From Myxosarcina sp. GI1 (lineage in GTDB: Bacteria > Cyanobacteriota > Cyanobacteriia > Cyanobacteriales > Xenococcaceae): a stretch of DNA of 54,455 bases. The notes below the pieces were generated by a model. It saw only the letters and a program-made list of their open reading frames with translations. It was not told the origin of the DNA and did not search any database. Position numbers and translations under genes: made by a program. Shown in pieces: positions 50,916 to 54,455 of the stretch (positions are counted from its first letter, which is position 1; each line of letters begins with the position of its first letter). The DNA lies in the NCBI RefSeq assembly GCF_000756305.1, contig NZ_JRFE01000058.1, positions 1 through 54,455 of the forward strand. The letters run 5' to 3'.

Positions 50916-51554
50916 ATGAAAGAAACCCCAGTTCGAGAACAATACAACCAGAAAGCAAAGGTCTACGATCGCCGTTGGCAGGGTTATCTTAATAAAACTC
51001 TTACGTTTTTACAAGCTTGGGTACAGATTTCTCCTCATGAAACCGTTCTCGATATAGCTTGCGGTACGGGAGAGTTAGAAAGATTGTTACTACAGCAAAA
51101 TCCTCAACAAAGGATTACAGGCGTAGACCTTTCCGAAGAGATGCTAAAGGTGGCACGGCAAAAACTGTCCGAATATTCTCAAGTGTCTTGGAAAGCTGCT
51201 AGTGCTTCGGAATTACCTCTTTGCAATAGCTGTTTCGATGTAGTAATTTGTGCTAATTCATTTCACTATTTTGAAGATCCGCAGGGTTCGCTAAAAGAAA
51301 TCCAGCGAGTTCTTAAACCTAACGGTAGAGTAATCATTCTCGACTGGTGTAAAGATTACTGGGGTGTTCGGATCTTGGATTTGATTCTCAAAGTTGTCGA
51401 TCGCGCCCATCAGCAAAGTTATACCCAAAATGAATTTCATAATCTATTAACTACCGCAGGTTTTAAGATCGATCGCGCTACTAAATTTCGTCATGGCATC
51501 GTTTGGCAATTTATGGTAGCTGAAGCAACATTACCCACAAAAAATGATGAATGA
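50916..51554 (+). CDS. Class I SAM-dependent methyltransferase
   Basis: Protein of 212 aa. SAM motif I is VLDIACGTGELERLLLQ, motif II ITGVDLSEEMLKVARQKL, and the family run FDVVICANSFHYFEDPQGSL with VIILDWCKDYWGV. It belongs to the UbiE/methyltransferase-11 group; the substrate is unknown. Its 3' end overlaps the next gene by 11 bp, so the two are coupled. Another UbiE-like enzyme lies at 11039 but the two differ in their C-terminal halves. Confidence 0.85.
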   Translation: MKETPVREQYNQKAKVYDRRWQGYLNKTLTFLQAWVQISPHETVLDIACGTGELERLLLQQNPQQRITGVDLSEEMLKVARQKLSEYSQVSWKAASASELPLCNSCFDVVICANSFHYFEDPQGSLKEIQRVLKPNGRVIILDWCKDYWGVRILDLILKVVDRAHQQSYTQNEFHNLLTTAGFKIDRATKFRHGIVWQFMVAEATLPTKNDE

Positions 51555-52791
51555 TTCCCAACCTACAGTTATTCTTGGCGGTGGCTTTACGGGTTTATTT
51601 ACCGCACTGCATTTGAGTCAGCAAGATTATCGCGATCCAGTTATTCTAGTCGATCGCGCCGAGCGTTTTGTCTTCAAACCCCTACTATATGACTATCTCA
51701 CCGAAGAGATGAACGATAGTCAGGTTAATCCTCGTTATGAAGAACTTTTATCAGGCTCGAAGGTTAAATTTGCCAAAGATACAGTAGAAAAAATTGACGT
51801 TGACGGGAAACAGGTTGAATCAGCCAACAATGGCAGTATTGCTTATCGCTATCTAGTTATTGCTTTAGGTTCGCAAACGGGCTACTTCGGCATCGAAGGA
51901 GCAAAAGAACACACTTTTCCCTTTTGGAATCGTAAAGATGCGATCGCCCTTAAAAACCACCTTCAAGACTGTTTGAAGCGATCTCTGGAAACAGATAACC
52001 CACAAGAAAAACAAAAACTGCTAACGGTAGCTATTGTCGGCGCAGGAGCGACAGGAGTAGAACTAGCAGCCACTTTAGCGGATGTTTTACCTCAGTGGTA
52101 TGTCAAACAAGGGGGTGCATTCGAGCAACTACGACTGATTTTAATCAATCGCGGAGAGCAAATTTTAGATAATGCCAGCAATCGCCTGCGTCAAGCAGCC
52201 AAAGCAGCATTCTTCAAACTCCCTGTTAAAGTTCAACTAGAACTAAACGCCTCCGTTACTGCCGTTCGTCATCAGCAGGTAGAATTTGAACGAGATAATC
52301 AGAGGGAAACTTTAGAAGCGGGAACTATCGTTTGGACGACGGGTACTACCGTCAATCCCGTAGTCAAAGCTTTACCCATTGCCGATGAGTATCGAGATAA
52401 AAAAGGCAGGCTTAAAGTCCTTTCTACCATGCAGTTAATCGATTGCCCTGAAATTTTCGTTGGTGGTGACTGCGCGGTTAACTGGGATAAATCTGTACCC
52501 GCTACTGCTCAGGCTGCCTATCAACAAGGCTCGGCTATTGCTAATAACCTGCAAGCATTATCTATTAATAAGACTCCTGACGTAGCTAATGTCACGATGC
52601 GGGGAACGATGCTCAAGCTAGGGCTAAACGATGCTGCTGCGGATTTATTCGATCGCCTATTAATTGAAGGCAAAACCGCTCATCTACTGCGTCAGGGTAG
52701 ATATACAACCACTCTGCCTACTCCAGTCCACGACTTTAAGGCGACTACTCAATGGCTGTCTGAAGAGGTTTTAGAAAACATAAATATATAA
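51544..52791 (+). CDS. Type II NADH dehydrogenase-like FAD oxidoreductase
   Basis: Protein of 415 aa with two Rossmann motifs: the FAD site VILGGGFTGLFTALHLSQQD and the NAD(P) site VAIVGAGATGVELAATLADV. IVWTTGTTVNPVVKALPI and EIFVGGDCAVN are typical of the NDH-2 family. It probably passes electrons from NAD(P)H to quinone at the membrane surface. Start 51544 or the next ATG (51547). It overlaps the methyltransferase and is followed after 6 bp by a DUF2231 membrane protein, which suggests a small redox operon. Confidence 0.87.
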   Translation: MMNDSQPTVILGGGFTGLFTALHLSQQDYRDPVILVDRAERFVFKPLLYDYLTEEMNDSQVNPRYEELLSGSKVKFAKDTVEKIDVDGKQVESANNGSIAYRYLVIALGSQTGYFGIEGAKEHTFPFWNRKDAIALKNHLQDCLKRSLETDNPQEKQKLLTVAIVGAGATGVELAATLADVLPQWYVKQGGAFEQLRLILINRGEQILDNASNRLRQAAKAAFFKLPVKVQLELNASVTAVRHQQVEFERDNQRETLEAGTIVWTTGTTVNPVVKALPIADEYRDKKGRLKVLSTMQLIDCPEIFVGGDCAVNWDKSVPATAQAAYQQGSAIANNLQALSINKTPDVANVTMRGTMLKLGLNDAAADLFDRLLIEGKTAHLLRQGRYTTTLPTPVHDFKATTQWLSEEVLENINI

Positions 52792-52797
52792 ATAAAG

Positions 52798-53322
52798 ATG
52801 ACTTTAAACTGGGCGCATATACATTTACTTCTCAATCATTTTCCCATTGTCGGGGCATTTTTCGGTTTGCTATTGCTGCTATACGCTATGTTCAAACGCA
52901 GTGAAGAACTCAAACGAGCTAGTTACTGGACTTTTGTAATCATTGCTTTAATTGCGATCGCCGTATATTATTCTGGCACGCAAGCTTCAGCAGTAGTAAG
53001 CGGACTTCCTGGAGTTAGGGGAGAAATAATTCACGAACACCGCGAAGTTGCCAACTGGTCTTTGATCGCGATCGAGATTTTGGGGGCTTTAAGCTTAGTC
53101 GGCTTATTGTTTTTGCGGTCAAAAAAAGCGATAAATTCCTTTGTGGCGATTATCTTTTTAGTGGCGATCGCAGCTACGGGTTTAGTGTCGTGGACGGGAC
53201 TTCAAGGAGGAATTATCAGACATACCGAAGTCAGGGGAGATATTCCTTTTCTCGTTCCCGCTAAAACCGAATCTGAATCGGGTGGTCACAGCGAATCAAC
53301 AGAATCGGATCATTCACACTAA
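52798..53322 (+). CDS. DUF2231 membrane protein
   Basis: Protein of 174 aa with four TM helices. The start WAHIHLLLNHFPIVGAFFGL has the H...LNHFP motif of DUF2231, and a second His pair, IIHEHREVANWSLI, follows helix 2; such His could bind haem, but this is inference. The C-terminus is Ser/His/Glu rich (SGGHSESTESDHSH), a possible metal-binding tail. It is directly downstream of the NDH-2-like gene. Confidence 0.8.
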   Translation: MTLNWAHIHLLLNHFPIVGAFFGLLLLLYAMFKRSEELKRASYWTFVIIALIAIAVYYSGTQASAVVSGLPGVRGEIIHEHREVANWSLIAIEILGALSLVGLLFLRSKKAINSFVAIIFLVAIAATGLVSWTGLQGGIIRHTEVRGDIPFLVPAKTESESGGHSESTESDHSH

Positions 53323-53399
53323 TTGTTTATTAAAATTGGCGCGAACAAAATAAAATTATTCCCTTAGAAAATTAACTATATAAGATACCTAATAATCTC

Positions 53400-54035
53400 A
53401 TGAAACAAAATCAACGCAAAAATACACAACGACAAATCGCCGATTTAATTCCGATTATTGAACTTTGTTTACCTCTAATAAAAAAGCTCAATAAAACTCA
53501 GGCCAAATTAAAATTTCTTCCTACAGAGCTGGAACTACTACAAAACCAAGCTAAACTTATAGACCTGGAAATGTCTCTCGAAGAGTCTAGAAATTCAGCA
53601 GATTCTGATTCACAACTAATCTCGGAGACGAACGAGTTTGAATTAGATTCTATAGTGAATGATTTGGAAGGAATATTTATCTATCTTACGACTTTAGACG
53701 ATGGACTGAAGAATCTGCTTGCGCTGAAAGAACGTTTAGAAGCTATACAAGAAGAAAGAATTGATAGTCTCACTCCTGAACGTGTTTATAAGTTGTTAGA
53801 AAAACAGCAGGAAAACCTACAGAATAAAACCAATTTACAGTCGGGCAGCAAATCCAATCGGTTTCAAAAGGTTTGGCAAAAAATAGTCGATCATCGACCT
53901 TCTAAAAAGTTAATCAAAGTTTCAGCAATTACAACTGGGATTATTTTAAGCTTTAGTCTTATTTACAATTCGGCAATTGAACATCAATCTGTTGAAAACA
54001 ATATGCAACAAAAGCAAGAAAACCTTGAAAACTAA
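53400..54035 (+). CDS. Coiled-coil protein with C-terminal TM anchor
   Basis: Protein of 211 aa, the intact relative of the broken gene at 34800. It has an N-terminal helix (IADLIPIIELCLPLIKKL), coiled-coil segments (LLQNQAKLIDLEMSLEES and LALKERLEAIQEERIDSL), a basic stretch, and a single TM helix near the end (VSAITTGIILSFSLIYN). It is likely tail-anchored with the bulk in the cytosol. No family recognised. It follows the DUF2231 gene by 77 bp. Confidence 0.7.
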   Translation: MKQNQRKNTQRQIADLIPIIELCLPLIKKLNKTQAKLKFLPTELELLQNQAKLIDLEMSLEESRNSADSDSQLISETNEFELDSIVNDLEGIFIYLTTLDDGLKNLLALKERLEAIQEERIDSLTPERVYKLLEKQQENLQNKTNLQSGSKSNRFQKVWQKIVDHRPSKKLIKVSAITTGIILSFSLIYNSAIEHQSVENNMQQKQENLEN

Positions 54036-54186
54036 TGTCTATTGAAATGTAAACTAGCAAAGTAATAAAAAGCTGTTTATTTTATCAAACTTTTTTTGTT
54101 TTTTAATTGCAAATATAACTAATGCTAGAGACAAGAAGGTAGTGACTATAAGAAAATAGAAATGTAGAAAAAAAGGAGAAAACTTG

Positions 54187-54455
54187 ATGAATATTAATGA
54201 CAATTCTAATAATAATATCGGACACGCTGTTGGTACTTTTTCCACTCGTGAAGATGCAGAGTATGCTTTGCGCGAACTGCAAGGTGCAGGTTTCAACATG
54301 GATAAAGTTTCTGTAATCGCTAAAAATCCCGAACGAGGAGATAGTATCGGCGGTACAGAAGTTACTACCAGCGAACAAGTGAAAGGAGGTACGGCAGCAG
54401 GAGCTGCTACAGGGGCAGCTACAGGTGGGTTGTTGGGCTTGATTGGCGGTTTGGG
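54187..54455 (+). CDS. General-stress-type (17M-like) protein, 3' end outside the window
   Basis: The first 89 codons are present. GHAVGTFSTREDAEYALREL and FNMDKVSVIAKNP match the N-terminal domain of general stress protein 17M/YflT-like proteins. A Gly/Ala-rich start of a glycine-zipper membrane part follows (GTAAGAATGAATGGLLGL). AAGGAG precedes the ATG. The gene runs off the window edge. Confidence 0.75.
   Translation, partial: MNINDNSNNNIGHAVGTFSTREDAEYALRELQGAGFNMDKVSVIAKNPERGDSIGGTEVTTSEQVKGGTAAGAATGAATGGLLGLIGGL

Noticed and set aside
1-54455. CRISPR arrays, tRNA or rRNA genes, phage-defence systems
   Set aside because: Looked for regularly spaced repeats, clover-leaf-like genes and known defence families; none seen. 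FtsH and the SAM methyltransferases have stress or metabolic signatures, not defence ones.

Overview
The window looks like an accessory island, on a chromosome or plasmid, from a cyanobacterium. The evidence is the many GCGATCGC (HIP1) octamers, moderate-to-low GC, and cyanobacterial families: an RppA/RppB two-component system, a ferredoxin-thioredoxin reductase catalytic chain, a DUF1816 protein and a long-chain flavodoxin. The genus cannot be named from this sequence. No rRNA, tRNA, CRISPR array or intact insertion sequence was seen.

Region 1 (1-20 kb) is a metal, mainly copper, handling block. It holds rppAB on the minus strand. On the plus strand follow a secreted Met-rich protein, an HMA chaperone, a CopA-type ATPase, a double-cupredoxin protein, a CueO-like multicopper oxidase, DUF2933, an isoprenylcysteine-methyltransferase-like protein, DUF1622, a TVP38 protein, a methyltransferase, and a YHS domain fused to a glucan phosphorylase. 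A MerR regulator, a ruined second copy of rppAB and a His-rich CopB-type ATPase come next.

Region 2 (18.7-33.6 kb) is a carbon and energy plus stress block: PPK2, a winged-helix membrane protein, phosphoketolase, a CFA-synthase-like enzyme, an Atx1-type chaperone, FTR catalytic chain, GlgX, DUF1326, FtsH, an MFS transporter and L-lactate dehydrogenase. Together with the phosphorylase it could run glycogen breakdown to acetyl phosphate and lactate.

Region 3 (33.4-37.9 kb) is decayed: gene fragments, an IS630-type transposase remnant, a MITE-like element and a broken P-type ATPase. Two of its genes have paralogues on the far side of region 4. An intact Cys-rich copper-storage (Csp-like) gene sits here.

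Region 4 (37.9-54.4 kb) is a membrane and ion block. It opens with a microbial rhodopsin carrying a T-T-V motif (counterion Asp replaced by Thr, suggesting anion rather than proton transport). It later holds a KR2-like rhodopsin with the N-D-Q motif of light-driven sodium pumps. Between and around them are two paralogous secreted cell-wall-binding-repeat-2-like proteins (one fused to a DUF4396 membrane domain), a disulfide oxidoreductase-like flavoprotein, flavodoxin, a two-TM potassium channel, a His-rich DUF318 permease, type-II NADH dehydrogenase-like and DUF2231 proteins.

Two kinds of candidate operator tie the regions together. One is an 11-bp-period direct repeat of (T)TTCAT found at nine intergenic places, including upstream of rppAB, the copper genes, copB, ldh, the Csp gene, the flavoprotein and the permease. 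The other is a MerR-type dyad found at three promoters. The working picture is a redox/metal-responsive island that joins metal export and storage, fermentative carbon use and light-driven ion transport. The rhodopsin block is the part most likely to hold something undescribed.
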